Positions 43,201-55,766 of a stretch of DNA of 64,000 nt are shown here, piece by piece. The first letter of the stretch is position 1, and each line of letters begins with the position of its first letter. Made by a program: the position numbers and the translations under genes. Source of the stretch: Pempheris klunzingeri. Its lineage: Eukaryota; Chordata; Actinopteri; Acropomatiformes; Pempheridae. The notes beneath the pieces were generated by a model. It worked only from the letters and a program-made list of their open reading frames with translations. It was not told the origin of the DNA and searched no databases. The stretch covers positions 5,829,885-5,893,884 of the forward strand of contig NC_092029.1 of NCBI RefSeq assembly GCF_042242105.1, written 5' to 3'.

Positions 43201-46200
43201 TACTTATCTATAACAGGCATTCATGTGAATTTCTGCGTGACGGTAACCTGATGTTCATTTAGCTAAATCCCCAGAATGGTCTCTGCCTGACAGTTATGTA
43301 ACTGTGCTTAAAGAGTGACAACACTAATTACTGTCTGGTTATTTAATCAGTGTCTGTATTATGATGAGAAGACTGTATTTAAGAGCAAAGTGACATGTTA
43401 ATTAACTGTTGCTATCTTTTTGTCTCTGCCCATCTCTCTCTCATCAGTTTCTGCCGACATGGCTAGCTCCAAACCTTATTACGTTTACAGGCTTTATGTT
43501 CCTTGTGTTGAATTTCGTCATGTTGGCCTTCTACGACTTCGGCTTCACTGCCTCCGGTAGGTCCTCCGCACCACTTCTTTCCCCTCTAGTTGTGTGAGTG
43601 AAAACCAGAAGATTGTGTGTTGTTTATGAAAGGCAAAGTCCATCTGTCACTGAAACTCCCAGTGCCTCAGGGTAATCACTAACCCATTACACACACACAC
43701 ACACACTGAGCCACTACTGTTAACACGTATAACAGTATCTCTAGAACATAAACAAAGGCCGACATACAACTCTGTGAAGATAGAAGATCCTTTTTGCAGA
43801 CAAAGGCACACTTAGTTCAAATCAGATGCATACAGACATGACTCTTACTGTAATCCTTACAGTCACTACAGAGACAGGCCAAAATGTTCTCAGAAGAATA
43901 TTTACTGTCAGGAGTCAGTCCTTACAAGAACAGTCAAACCAAACTGTGCACACATATTAATGGTTAACAACAACAACAACAACAATATTAACTTAATTTC
44001 CACTGCATTTTTCAAAACAAAGTGACACAGTCCTTTATAAGGTTAAAACAGGATTCAAAACAATTCAGGAAATGACGAGAATCAGAACAGACACCTAACA
44101 TACCACGAGACGCTCAATAATAGACATTAGAACAATAACAGTAATAATGAAACCAATAAGACATGTTGGGGAAAAAAGGAGTTGTGGCAGCATTGATAAA
44201 AAGGCTTGTTTTAAAAAAGCAATGTAAAAGATATCACTGATTCTACAAGCCTCAGATCTCTGGAACAAGTTTTGACTTTTTAAGTGAGAAAATTGAAAAT
44301 CCCTACAGCTAATTTACGGCTGTCAGTTTTTCTCTGTGTTTATGTGCTGCATATGTCCATTATTTGTGTCTCAGCTGCAGGACAGGAACACGTGCCTAGT
44401 TGGGTCTGGGTTGCTGCAGGGATCTTCAACTTCTTGGCCTATACACTCGGTGAGTCCTGATCCCTGCGACCCCTGTGTGTTGTTTTGTTCTGACTTCTTG
44501 AGAGGCTCTGGGGAAATTCTTCCTAATGGAATGTATTCTGCACAGTCACCCTTGAACTCGTACTCACGGTTTCAGTTTCTTTTTCTGATTCTGATACTGT
44601 CTTACTGGCTAACCACAAAACTTCACACCAACCAGCAAAACAGTCTACACCTCTTGCAAAAGCAAATACTTCCTGCAGAACTCTTCAGACACAAACCATC
44701 ATTTGAATGAGCGTGTGAAGCATCAGCTACACACTGACAGTGTAGATAAGACACTTTTTTGTCTGTGTGCAGTGTATGACAGTCTGCAACAACGTTTTGT
44801 CATACATGTAATGAACACACACACAGATACCAAATTGTTTAAAATACGGATGTGTACTCCGAACAGAACACTAAAATCAAAAGATTTTTTTCTCAAAATG
44901 TTCTAACACTTCAAACAAAAAAAGCGCAGTAGAAGAAAACAAAAACAATTGTTTTATGAATAAATAGAACAGAAAAAAAATGAGGCTAAATCTTTTGGCT
45001 AAAGCTCTTTGGGTCTGAACATATGACGTCATGCACATCACATGTGATGTGGTCTTGAGCCAGGCAGCGGGGAAAGTGTCGCCTATAGTGTCACATCCAG
45101 GCCTGGTGTGACCCCTGATCCATGTCTCTTTAGTAGGATTCAAGAGAAGGGAGTGTGTGGAACACTACAGGTGATGAGCACCAAAGCAAACCAGTGGAAA
45201 CTAACATTGTCCTAGATGATAACGTACCTGGGCTGCTTCAGAAGCAGTCTACTGTTGAAGGTGTCCAGGCACGTGATGATGTGTGGAGTGTTGTATGGCC
45301 ATTTTGACTAATAGCTGGACACAATTTTACATTTGCATGAAGTGGGATGTGACAGGCCTAACTGACAGTGGATATGTTGAATGTGTGTTAACTGAAAGGG
45401 ATTTTCTTTTGAGGCAGTTTTTTTTTTCTCAGGAGTTGGTGGAGAGCACAACAGAGCAAAAGAAAGGTGAATATTGCATTTGATCTGATGGCCAGAAACG
45501 ACACTCCAAATGAATTAATATGTTGCACATCAGCGTGATGTGTATTTGCTGACATGTTCACCATAACAGCTGTAGAAGATGAGCTTGAGTCAGTGTTGCG
45601 TTTCCAGCTTGTTCCGCAGACCTCAAATGGGCAAAAGCTTAAACTTGGTTTAAATGGTTAAACCATGGTTGTGCTGCAAGTCAGGAAGTGATGGGACTAT
45701 TTGACTGATTGGTTGGATTTTTACCATTTGGTGCGATCACCTGAGGCATTTAAAGGAGATTGTTTGCAAGATACTGATGTGACTGCACCACACCCCACTT
45801 ACTCCTCACCCCAATACTTCAAGCAACATTAGTCATCCCTTAGTCATTCCCTCTGCGTGTGTCTGTGTGTATATTCGAGTGTAGACAAGTGCTCTGCGAC
45901 TAAAGTCGGCTAGACATCCTGCAGACTGGCAGAACCGTTAATATGAAATAACTTTCCATATGGAGTTTCTAATGAGGATGTGTTTGCAGAATGAATGCTT
46001 CCATGTGTGGATGAAACGAGTGAAGTCCAGATCAGTTGCTGTGACAGTGAATTCAGTTCAGTGGTGGGAGACGGGAATGTGGCTGGTTTTTAAACCCGGT
46101 TGTACAGTTATGTGAGTGTAGGCAGCAGCTATGGCTGAGTGGAAATGTCAGTCATGTAAAAAATTTGTTAGCCCTGTGTATGTTTTTGTGTTGCTATAAT

Positions 46201-48674
46201 ACATGTGCTGCATGTAATGATCCGTGTCTGTTTTTTGTTGTGTGTGTAGATGGTGTTGATGGTAAACAGGCTCGCCGCACCAACTCCTCCACGCCACTAG
46301 GGGAGCTGTTTGACCACGGCCTGGACAGTTGGGCCTGCATCTTCTTCGTGGCAACCGTCTACTCCATATTTGGACGAGGGGAAAGTGGCGTGAGCGTGGC
46401 CACACTGTATTACATCCTGTGGGTGGTGCTGTTCTCATTCATTCTATCTCACTGGGAGAAATACAACACAGGCATCTTGTTTCTGCCCTGGGGATACGAC
46501 ATCAGCCAAGTGGTAAGGACACACATGGAGCAAGACGGGAAATAACATGAAATACAGATTTGACTGTTAAGGCCTGGCCCCTTAGTTACTGTTGCTATGC
46601 TAGTCAAACATTTTTTGAGGAGAATGGGTCTTTGAATTGAGACACAGGCACAAAAAACCAGGCAACAAATTTCCGACCAATGGGCATCGATTTTCGTTTT
46701 CTGAAATTACATTTGTTCCTAGCAGATCTTATCAGCCAGCTGATGTTAGCCGTCTCTAGCTGACTTTTCCAGCTGACTGGTTTCAGAATGACAACCCTGT
46801 AAAATGGATCTTAAGTATGTTCTTGATGGCTACTCACACGATGAAATGGTAAAAGTCTGTGGCTAAAGCTACACAACGTTAGCATCCTCACCGCCTCACT
46901 TGATGATCCATGAAGACGACGTGTAAATAAATGAAGAGCACTGTTCTTGTAATGCAGCTGAGAGCTAGTTAGCGTAGTAACATCAAACAACAAAAAGTAA
47001 CATCACCTAAATTATTTTTTATTATTATTATTTATTATTTATATTATTTTTTTTTAATGCAAAAAAAATGTAAAAAATGCTGTTTTATATATATATTAAA
47101 AAAAATCTGATGCCTTCGGTTTCATCTCCTTTCAGACAATCTCGCTTGTTTACTTGGTCACTGCGGTGGTTGGCGTGGAAAAATGGTACCAGCCAATCCT
47201 GTTGCACTTCCTCTACAGAGACCTTTTCACCTTCATGATAATCGGTGAGCTGTGATTGGTCACACTGAATACATACAATACATTCACCAGCCGAGGCAGC
47301 CACAGTAATTAATGTTCTTTGATTCCCAGCCTGCTCCTTCACTGTGACTTTACCCATGAGCCTCTACAATGTCCTGAAGTAAGTCAACTTTTCGTTAGCG
47401 GTATATTATATCGCAGTGTTGTTATTTCACGCAGCGCTCTGAACTCTCTGAACTTTTGGCAGAGCTTACCGCAGTAACACTCTGAAGCACAGCAGCCTGT
47501 ATGAAGCCTTCCTCCCTTTCCTGTCTCCTGTCCTCCTCTTTGTCTTGTCCACCACCTGGGTGGTGTTCTCTCCATCCAAAATCCTGGAGCTGCAGCCCAG
47601 GATCTTCTACCTCATGGTGGGGACAGCCTTCGCTAATGTCACGGTGAGCGCCTGCTGATTTTTCACACACACACCAGTACTCTTTTGTCTTTTGTGCTTC
47701 TGACAACCACACAACACATAATTGTCTGTATTCAGCTGCTATTATACTTCTATTCATGTGTGAATGTCTGTATTTATCTTGCAGTGTAAGCTGATTGTGT
47801 GTCAGATGAGTAACACACGTTGCCAAGCGCTGAGCTGGCTGTTGATGCCCATGATGGCTGTGGTGTTGCTAGCGGTGACCGGGGTGGTCGCCAACGAGAG
47901 CCTACTGCTGTGTCTGTGGACAGCTGCTGTCATACTAGCACACATACACTACGGCATATCAGTGGTAAGAGCAAAAACACACACACACACACACACACAC
48001 ATACACACACACACAGTACCTATGTTGATTAAAGAAATAATCTGTACAGTAAATCAATATTTATTTATATAGCACCAATTCACAACAGCATTATCTCAAG
48101 ACACTTTCCATAAAGAGCAGGTCTAGACCAAACTCTTTAATTAAGAGAGAGACCCAAAGATTCAGGAATTCAAAATGAAGGATTCAAGAATCCCCACATG
48201 AGCAAACATCAGATATTATATTAAATGTGTAGCTACAGTTAGCAGCCAATTAGCTTAGCTTTGCATCAAGACTGGAAGCAGGGAAACGGGTCATCAGAAA
48301 GTACAAAAATCCACCTGTCAGCACCTCTAAAGCTCAATAATTAACACGTTTCGTCTTGTTTGTTTAATTGAGTGCAAAAACTGAAGTGCAAAAATGTGAA
48401 TTTGCTGGAATTTTTCTGGCAGTATTTCTATTACTTGTAGTCCTGCTTCTAACAGGTACAGTAACTCTTTAAGGTCATGGGCTTAAACAAAAAAAAAAAA
48501 ATCACATTGTTGTTGAATCCACACACAGATTTGAATATGGTATAATAATGTTTTATTCCATTGCAGGTACAACAGCTCAGCAGCCACTTCAACATCCAAG
48601 CCTTCTCTCTGAAGAAGCCCAGCAGTGACTGACAGGAGGAGGAACGAATCGGCTTGAAAGAAGCTGAGGTTTAG
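40289..48674 (+). CDS. selenoi: Ethanolaminephosphotransferase 1 (selenoprotein I)
   Basis: A CDP-alcohol phosphotransferase in the ER/Golgi membrane. It moves phosphoethanolamine from CDP-ethanolamine to diacylglycerol or alkyl-acylglycerol, the last step of the CDP-ethanolamine branch of PE and plasmalogen synthesis. Exons: 40289-40345, 42843-42911, 43448-43556, 44375-44449, 46250-46512, 47136-47244, 47330-47378, 47463-47643, 47785-47964, 48567-48674. Phases agree and sum to 1,200 nt (399 residues). The start is [19 protein letters not shown]. The catalytic motif DG-x2-AR-x8-G-x3-D-x3-D is exact at residues 107-129 ([20 protein letters not shown], then GLD). Several hydrophobic spans follow. 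Codon 386 is TGA (48630-48632) and the frame continues [13 protein letters not shown] to TAG, like the Sec-containing tail of the mammalian protein. An ordinary gene caller would stop 13 residues early. Confidence 0.96.
42931..42952 (+). repeat. (GT)n tract just inside SELENOI intron 2
   Basis: About 11 GT units start 20 bases after the exon 2 donor. The rest of that intron (to 43,447) has no other feature I can name. Confidence 0.9.
43950..44300. other. SELENOI intron 3 with (AAC)n tract
   Basis: The intron between 43,557 and 44,374 carries a CA tract (about 43,690-43,706) and an AAC tract (about 43,968-43,985) in AT-rich sequence. No exon or RNA gene is visible. Confidence 0.5.
45415..45485 (+). 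repeat. Dispersed repeat, copy 3 of 3 (partial)
   Basis: CTCAGGAGTTGGTGGAGAGC, then ACAACAGAGCAAAAGAAAGG, parallels the repeat near 23.5 kb. It lies in SELENOI intron 4 (44,450-46,249), which otherwise shows no feature. Confidence 0.45.
47977..48014 (+). repeat. (CA)n tract next to SELENOI exon 9 donor
   Basis: The exon 9 donor at 47965 (GTAAGAGCAAAAA) runs straight into about 18 CA units with one interruption. Intronic CA runs near donors are known hnRNP L sites. Confidence 0.9.
48045..48215 (+). repeat. Dispersed teleost repeat in SELENOI intron 9 (first)
   Basis: TTTATATAGCACCAATTCAC, ATCTCAAGACACTTTCCATA and AGAGCAGGTCTAGACCAAAC occur in an order I recognise from a widespread fish repeat. 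Family name not assigned. Confidence 0.6.
48225..48465 (+). repeat. Dispersed teleost repeat in SELENOI intron 9 (second)
   Basis: AGCTTAGCTTTGCATCAAGA, CTGGAAGCAGGGAAAC, CAGCACCTCTAAAGCTCA and TTTCGTCTTGTTTGTTTAAT follow the order of an abundant short fish repeat. Together with the previous block it fills most of the intron before the last exon. Confidence 0.6.
48630..48632 (+). other. selenoi: UGA selenocysteine codon of SELENOI (residue 386)
   Basis: TGA follows KKPSSD and is followed in frame by 13 sense codons (start QEEERIGL) before TAG at 48672-48674. The position and the downstream acidic/IGL tail match the Sec site of mammalian SELENOI. A SECIS structure in the 3' UTR supports decoding as Sec. 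Confidence 0.92.
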
Positions 48675-49687
48675 GCTCCTCTCCTCCTCGGCTTATCGAC
48701 ACTTCACTCTCATCACCACGGAAACCGCATCCCCTCCCCTCCATCTATGAGGACACTGCAAGTGGAATGGACTGTGGCCCTTACACACACGCATACACAC
48801 ATTCGCACACACAACCAGCCGAACTCTGTTTTCGGGGATGGGGCGGGCTTAGGGGCTCTGGCTTCCGTTATTGGTGATTGGCTAACCTGGTTGAGCCAAT
48901 GAGGTACAATTGTTTCCTACGGAAATGTGCTTCAGCCGTGAGGACAGGAGCCATGCGAACACACACAACCACACACACATTTATGTACAATATTCTGCTT
49001 TCGTGCAGATAATTTCTATCTTGTGGCGGGTATTTCAGATACAAACACAGCCACAGACACACACGCACACACACACACACACACAGTTGCACTCACATAG
49101 TATTATGAATGTATAATATGCCTTGGGGAAACGCCATTTAAGTTTTATTATATTAACAGGAATGCCTCAAGTAGTGTTGTTTCAAACTTGACCAAACGTC
49201 TAAATTCTGGCCACATGTGTCTCATACACCCTCATCTGTGTCCAGACTTTAAAGGTTCAGTCAGCTTTTTATCATTGGGATGATTGTCAGTTGGAAAATC
49301 CCACTGATATGTTAATAGCTATACATATACTATATGTGCGAAGGGTTTGGGGCATTTTATTTTCAAACTGAATGATTAGTCCTGTAAAACATTGTATAAA
49401 TCTCCCTCTAATTAATGTCTCACTCTGCTCTGTGGTGACGGTTGTCATGAGCTAACAGAGTTGAATTTTGACTGACCAGGGTGACCTCTGACCTTTTTGA
49501 ACTCGACTAACGTTCCACTTTGACCTCTCTCTGAGCACTGGCCTCCCGGCTCTCCCTACCCTCTGAAGTGTTGTGTCTTCATGCTGATTCGCTCGGTTTT
49601 ATTTTACTTTTTTTTTTTTTTTTTTTATATATACACACATATTTTGTTTTATTTTGTTTGCCTGTCGCCATGGCAGTGGTTTAGTTG

Positions 49688-49762
49688 CGCAGCGCTTGAA
49701 TGAAGAGTGCGTTCAAAAACCGTTATCGGAGCGAACTCACTCTGAGGGAACAAGCCGTCGCA
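49688..49762 (+). promoter_or_regulatory. SECIS element (form 2) for selenocysteine insertion
   Basis: The core reads ATGAA (49700-49704), then helix strand GAGTGCGTTC (49705-49714), AAAAA (49715-49719), mini-stem CCG-TTAT-CGG (49720-49729), AGC, helix strand GAACTCACTC (49733-49742), then TGAG (49743-49746). The two strands pair with nine Watson-Crick pairs and one C/T mismatch. ATGA and TGAG place the tandem G.A quartet at the helix base; the A-run is 11 bases beyond. A lower helix is seen as CTTG (49695-49698) with CAAG (49751-49754). The extra mini-stem marks form 2. It sits about 1.07 kb after the UGA. Confidence 0.9.
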
Positions 49763-50620
49763 CAGGACACCACAAATACCACAACACAGCCTGGCGTCAA
49801 CACACACACACACACACACACGCACACACAGATATAATCTTACCTTTTATACTGTCTTTCAGATAACTTGTGTGTTTCTTAGTTTTTTTGTTTTTTCTTT
49901 TTCAGTCTGTTAAACACTGTTCCTGTGTGATTCAAACGATGTTTCCATGGTGAAGATGGATATTTAGTAGAGGCTGCAGAATGGACTTTGTTTCTCATTA
50001 AACTGGTTTTCACAGCCGGGCCAGTTAAGATTTGACGGGGCTTTCTTATCATCCCTGTCACTTCTCAATGCAAATATCACTCATTTTCTTCATGTTACAA
50101 CAGCAACAGTTTCATTGTGGTTGCGGTTTAAAGGAAATACGTTGTTTTTTTTGTGTAACCTGTGACATGTCTTGTCTATCTGTACTGGACTCCAGTGTCC
50201 ATTGACACTCAGACAGAAAAGTCCCAGCTACGCTCAAGAGCTTCACTAAACAAACCGATTTGAACCTAAATGATCAATGTGGAACCAAGGCGAAGGGATG
50301 AAGGGATCCACAACCCTGTCTTCCTTTTCACCAATATTTTTTAACTCTAGTTCTCACCCAAACTGGAACCACAGTCTGGTGGGGATCTGGTTTACATGTC
50401 ACATCTCTTTAACCTGTACAAAAGGAAAAAACGGTTAGATCCAGCCAGCTGAAACACTGGTCCAGTGTCTGGGTCTCAATGTTACTGAAGGAAAATGAGC
50501 ATAACATGACTGAAAATAGCATCTTGTGCCGCACGAACAGCACGTTCACTTGTGAGTTTTGATTGTCAGCTAACTGACTGAACATGAATCTGAATCATGT
50601 CGTATACAGTGGATCGCTGC

Positions 50621-50626
50621 AATAAA
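50621..50626 (+). terminator. Poly(A) signal of SELENOI
   Basis: AATAAA in CTGCAATAAAAGC, downstream of the SECIS. A second AATAAA at 50951-50956 could give a longer form. Confidence 0.55.
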
Positions 50627-53600
50627 AGCTTGACGCTAATTTATGATTAAAAGGTACATAGGCAGCCTTAGATACAGTGGGAATGAAAAATAGAAAAATA
50701 CACTTGGATCTTTGTGGATCATTTCTACAACTTGACCAGAGGTTTTGCACATAAACTGTTCTAGAGCAACGCTGAACATTGAGACCAGAGCCTTGTAGAG
50801 TCCCTTCATCACTGGGAGAAACAATGTCAGATCTGAATCTACTGCCATAATGCCCAGTAAAATAGCCCATTTTGGTTTGCAGTACTGCTGCGCTGGGGAA
50901 AGCTTGTATGCAGTCATAAGCACATTAGGATTTACATTTGATTTGTCGTTAATAAAGCCCCCACTCGTGTGACTTTGGAGACCGTAGATTGTAGTGACGT
51001 GAGAACAACTGTGACTGAGATTTCACCACCATAACAGTGAACTGTTATCCTGGTGGGTACATGCACTGTCTGGGTATGTGCAGATCTGTGTGTTAATGTA
51101 TGGGTAATACTCTGTATGTGTGTGTATCTGTGTAAATACATATTATTTCTTCATTTTTAGTTTCTTTTTAAATCTACAAGTGGGATTGTTATCCAGTAAG
51201 CTGACGTCTCAAAACATGGGGCAGATAACTTTTTAGGCCAGGGGGTGATTATCGTCAGCTGGAAACAAAGCAAAGCTACAAAACTTTCTAGGTAGCAGTT
51301 CCTAGATCAGACAAGGTTTTTTTTTTTTTTTTTCATCTCTGCTGCTTTATGCTGCTCTACTGGCTGATTGGACCTGGTCTTTTCTCTGGGGTAGTTTGGA
51401 GAGGGGACAGGCTCAGGGTGCAATTACTACAAACAATGCTAAACTCAACATGGGATTTCATATCATAGTGACTGAAAAATGTTTGCTGGGTGAGAAAAAT
51501 CGTGCCATTCAAAGAAACAAACAGACAGAAATATCAGAACAAACCATAACAAAAAGTGAGATTCTCATCCAGCTGGCAGGCAATTTCATCCGTTTCTTCA
51601 GGATGAAATTTTAAATTTTTCTGAGGTTATTTTCTGGGCATTTTTTGTAGTGTGCTGCTCAGCTTCACTCACCACTTTCTAGGAAAACTGTTTGAATCCC
51701 CCCTGGATCAATGAACCAAGCTGTTCAAATTGTGACTAAGTTGTTGTATAATGCTGCCCTGGCAAACACTCCGGGGCTTCAGTGTGGCTACTTGTGATGT
51801 TGTATTTAACCAGCAAAAGAAAGGACTGTCCAGAAACAAATAAAAGTGAATTTTCTTTAACCACTTCATTGCGTCGAAGCTAGAAACTTTATGAGCTTGA
51901 CTTCCTTTAATATCCACTAGAGATCAGCAGTGAGCAGCGTTTGGCCTGATGTACTCTGTGCTATGACTAGTAAAGCCTTTACATCTCTAGTAATTATTTC
52001 ATCACCTGTGCTATAGTAACAGGCCATGTAGATATAAAAATGTTAAACTAAACCTCACTCCTTCTACCTACCTGTTGTTAATGATTGTTCATCATGAATA
52101 ATTCTACACATTGTGGCTTTAAACCAAAGTATGAAATCAAATTTGAACATTTGGAGGCCTATATCAGCTGTGAAGAGCCGCAGTTATGACCTGCTAGACA
52201 TTCTGCTAAACATCATGAACATAATTTGCCATGTGTAAAACCTTCAATGAGCTTGATAGAAGAAGTAGCTTTCACCCCCCTGTTTTCTGATAATCGTACG
52301 TCTTTCTGAGTGTGAACCAGCAGTGAAGGCTGAGCTGATCTCCAGCACACATGCCCTCATATCTGGCATCAACGGATAACTTTAGTGTTAATGACTTTAA
52401 AATGACATGTATATTTCTGATGACAGTGATGCTAAGAAACGTGAAGCACTGTGTTAATTAAATCTGTTGAGTTTTACAGTGAAAGCGGATAAAAAGTGTT
52501 AATCGTTGTGCAGAACTGGACGCATTCGCAACAGAGAGAATGATTGAATTAGCAGAACAACCTGCACTTAATGGAGTCTCCAGCAGATGGAGCTGCAGAA
52601 CAACACATGTTGCAGCCCACATGAGTCCCTGTTCATGTTTGGGTAGCTGAGGAACAAGAGTGAGGAGTGATGAAAAGTTTCTGCACACACTTCCCTCTAG
52701 TCTCACAGGTAAAACAACAGTTGGCATTTTTATAGTCCTCTTCACAGTGTGAACAACATGTGTGCTGAACTTAACACCTCTGACTCATGTGGCTCTCCTC
52801 TCCCTTCCAGACTTCATTAGTTATTGATCGTCTCCTCATCTGTGAGTTTGTCTGGCAGCAAAAGCTTGTGTGCGCGCGTTTGTTTTTATCATCTTTGCCC
52901 TCACAGCCATTCTCAAAACAGCCGGAGATCATATGCAAAGACTTTGGGGAGGAAGTCGGAGTGAATGAAAACTTTCAAACAGAGAAATCACAAATCCTCA
53001 ACTAATATGTGAGAGAGACTGCCAAGGAACATCAAAGCAAGAAACTATATGACGGGCTCGCCTGCAATAATGGCTTGTATATCACAGAGTCAGTTATGTT
53101 TGAATGTGGAGGCCCAGCATGCCTGTCTTGGATGGGCCCTGTGCTGTGAATGTGTACGTGCTGAGTTCTGCCTGTCAAAACAGCTGGCAGCCCATCGCAA
53201 CGTCTGCTTATCTTGACGGGATCTTTTTCATCCAGAAATATGACTCTGATCGAGCAATGATTCATCCAAACAATGAGCTGTGAGCAAGCCAGAGGTTTGC
53301 TCGTCCATTAAATATGTGATCTACCTCACTGTCTGGGAGCGGTCAGACGCAGCAGGGTTTGAAGTGCTTTCTTTGCCCTCTGATCACCATGCAACACTTA
53401 GAAATATGTGTAGATTTATTTCATTATTATCATTATTATTATTGAATAAAACATTTGTGTCTTACTTTATGAATTCAGATTTTAATGTACATACATTTGT
53501 TTAATGTTTTCTCTTAAAAGGACAACTCAGTGCTAGAAATCTGTGCTTTTAGTATCAAATACACTCTGCCTAGAGGATTGAAAGACCTCTGAAGAGTTTT

Positions 53601-53789
53601 AGCTTTCCCTTCGCTGAGCACGATAGCTGTCGTCAGCTTTGATTCTTAACAGATTTCATCAGAGACCTAGTTAAAGAAAGAAAGACAAAAAGAAATCAAG
53701 CTCTTAAAAGAGTCCCACAACATATCCACTTTCCCGTTGATCCGTGTGTTCGATGTGTTCCAAACTGACTGATACTCAACGTATTAGTA

Positions 53790-53885
53790 TCATTAGATAT
53801 GGTTTATTGATCCCTCAGTGGGGAAAGTTTGCTGTTACAGCAGCTCAAGGGGACAGACAAAAGCACACAGTTAAAGAAATAGAAA
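53790..53885 (+). repeat. Dispersed repeat of the TTTATTGATCCC type
   Basis: GGTTTATTGATCCCTCAGTG, GGGAAAGTTTGCTGTTACAG and CAGCTCAAGGGGACAGACAA occur in order. I recognise this as a common fish interspersed repeat, probably a retroelement end. Family not assigned. Confidence 0.55.
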
Positions 53886-54875
53886 ATTAAATAGCAATAA
53901 TATAATATATACAGAGGAATCATCAGTAGCTTTAAAGATCTGGCACCACCTTCTAATACTGGTTTGTGAATTAGTTAATTATGCTTTATAGAGCGGGACA
54001 CTTGCTTTGTCTTTTTAACGACAGGTCATCCTAACAGTTAGTGATGTTTTATCATTATGCACAATTGCTGGACTGTTACTTACTTTACAACATTTAAAGT
54101 GATGGCAGTATCGTGCAATATCTAGAAAACAAGATCACTATGTGCTTTGGAGCATGAAAGCAAATAACCGAACTGCGAAGTGCACAATAAAATAAGAAAG
54201 AAGGAAAAAAAGAGAATAGACGAAGACATAGCCGGCTAAAAATGATAACAGATCAAATAAGAGGGAGCTGAATTAACTAGAATCATAAAGTCTTTTGTCA
54301 TCAACTTACAATTATTATTACTGCAGATGACTTACTTAGTTAAGCTGAAGGCTTATCAAAATGTGAGACACACGATCTGAATCACAAATCAGAAAAATTT
54401 TGGAGACTCTGGACACCTCTGCATACTTTTCTACAAAAACTCTGACTGTAGCTCCATAGGATAATAATTCAGTATCTCACTGAAGGATGCAATGGGTTTT
54501 TTTTCTGATAAGTATATGTGGTTGCATTTATTTCTGTAAAATTCTGTATATTGTATTGCAGCGTATGAAGTTAGTTTTGTGGTGGGTGGGATTGTTTTGT
54601 TTTTGTTCTTGCCTTCCTGTTTGCTTGTTTGATTGTTTTTTTAGTTTATTTTTCTTCTTCTTATTACTATTATTATTATTTGCACATACCATAAAACTCA
54701 ATAAAAAGAATATAAAAAAACCCTTTAATAATGACTTTAGTACCATGTGATCCCTGCGGAATTTATGTTATTAAACTCAGTAAATGACTTGTTACTACTT
54801 AGAAATGAGAATCTTTAGGAGAGACTCAATGACTTGAATATTAATGATATTCCTTTATAAAGGACGCCTTATGAT

Positions 54876-55000
54876 AAAGATTCAAAGATTCAAGATTCAA
54901 AGCGTTTATTGTCATGTGTACAGTGCAGAAACAGGTTTCCCTGTACATTGAAAATCTTACTTTGCCATCCACACTGAATGTCAAAGAGTGAAAAAAGAAG
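54876..55000 (+). repeat. Dispersed repeat of the TTATTGTCATGTGTACAG type
   Basis: AAGATTCAAGATTCAAAGCG, TTTATTGTCATGTGTACAGT, AACAGGTTTCCCTGTACATT and TGAATGTCAAAGAG follow the order of a widespread teleost repeat. Non-coding; family not assigned. Confidence 0.6.
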
Positions 55001-55735
55001 AGGATAGAATAAAATATATAAAAACATATAAATATAAACTACTGTTGCTAAATAAACTGCTATTGCTTAACATATAAATATATTTACAAAATGTGCAACT
55101 TAACATAAAGTACAGTCAAGTGATGCCAAAAAACTTTTTAACACTGTTAAGGCCAATTCCGGTTAAATAATCAAAACTGGACAAATGAAAAGTTATAGTC
55201 ATGTAAAAATTATACACATCATGGTTTTAAATTTGTGTTATTGTGACTCAGTTGTATGGATCTTCAATAATGACCCTTTCAAGTGAAATCTATCCAGTGT
55301 CATACTTTGAAGAACAAACTTTCACTGCCGAGATAAGCGCCTGTTTTCTGACAACTTCCCTCTGAACCTGCTGTGAGGGTTGACCTCCCGTGTGTTGAGG
55401 TTAAGGCCAGTTCCCATGTGTTGAGGTTAAAGTGACACAGTGTCCCTCTGGTCAGAGCGTCTTTTAGTGAATTAGCTGGTGTTGATCCTGAACTGACAGT
55501 TAATCAGAGGTGGCATCAATTAAACAGTGTTCAGCTCAGGTTGCTGCTCTGTGGCGCTGGACGATTTGTGCGCCGATGACCCCCGTGACTCATACACGCA
55601 CGCTGTCATGGCGAGCAGCCGGAGCCTAGTTAACCACTGCGCCACCCTGGACCGCTCCCCCTGCGAGGTGACACTCAATTATGGATGACCATCATTAGAA
55701 ACCAGACACGCCGGAACACAGGCTTGCCCAGACTG

Positions 55736-55766
<31 letters not shown>

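Larger units (their letters stand above)
48675..50640 (+). other. selenoi: SELENOI 3' UTR
   Basis: A long non-coding 3' region with CA tracts (about 49062-49085 and 49799-49820), a T-run (about 49,609-49,626), the SECIS element and AATAAA at 50621-50626. No other gene is seen. Confidence 0.7.

Noticed and set aside
48630-48632. TGA as the ordinary stop codon of SELENOI
   Set aside because: The following 13 codons resemble the known post-Sec tail and a full SECIS lies downstream, so recoding is the better reading.
49279-49312. Alternative SECIS at GGGATGATTGTCAGTTGG
   Set aside because: It forms a good hairpin with an A-loop, but the 3' side reads TGT where the GA of the quartet is required.
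49434-49500. Alternative SECIS around GTGACGGTTGTCATGAGC
   Set aside because: Neither ATGA nor GTGA gives a helix that closes next to a 3' TGA.
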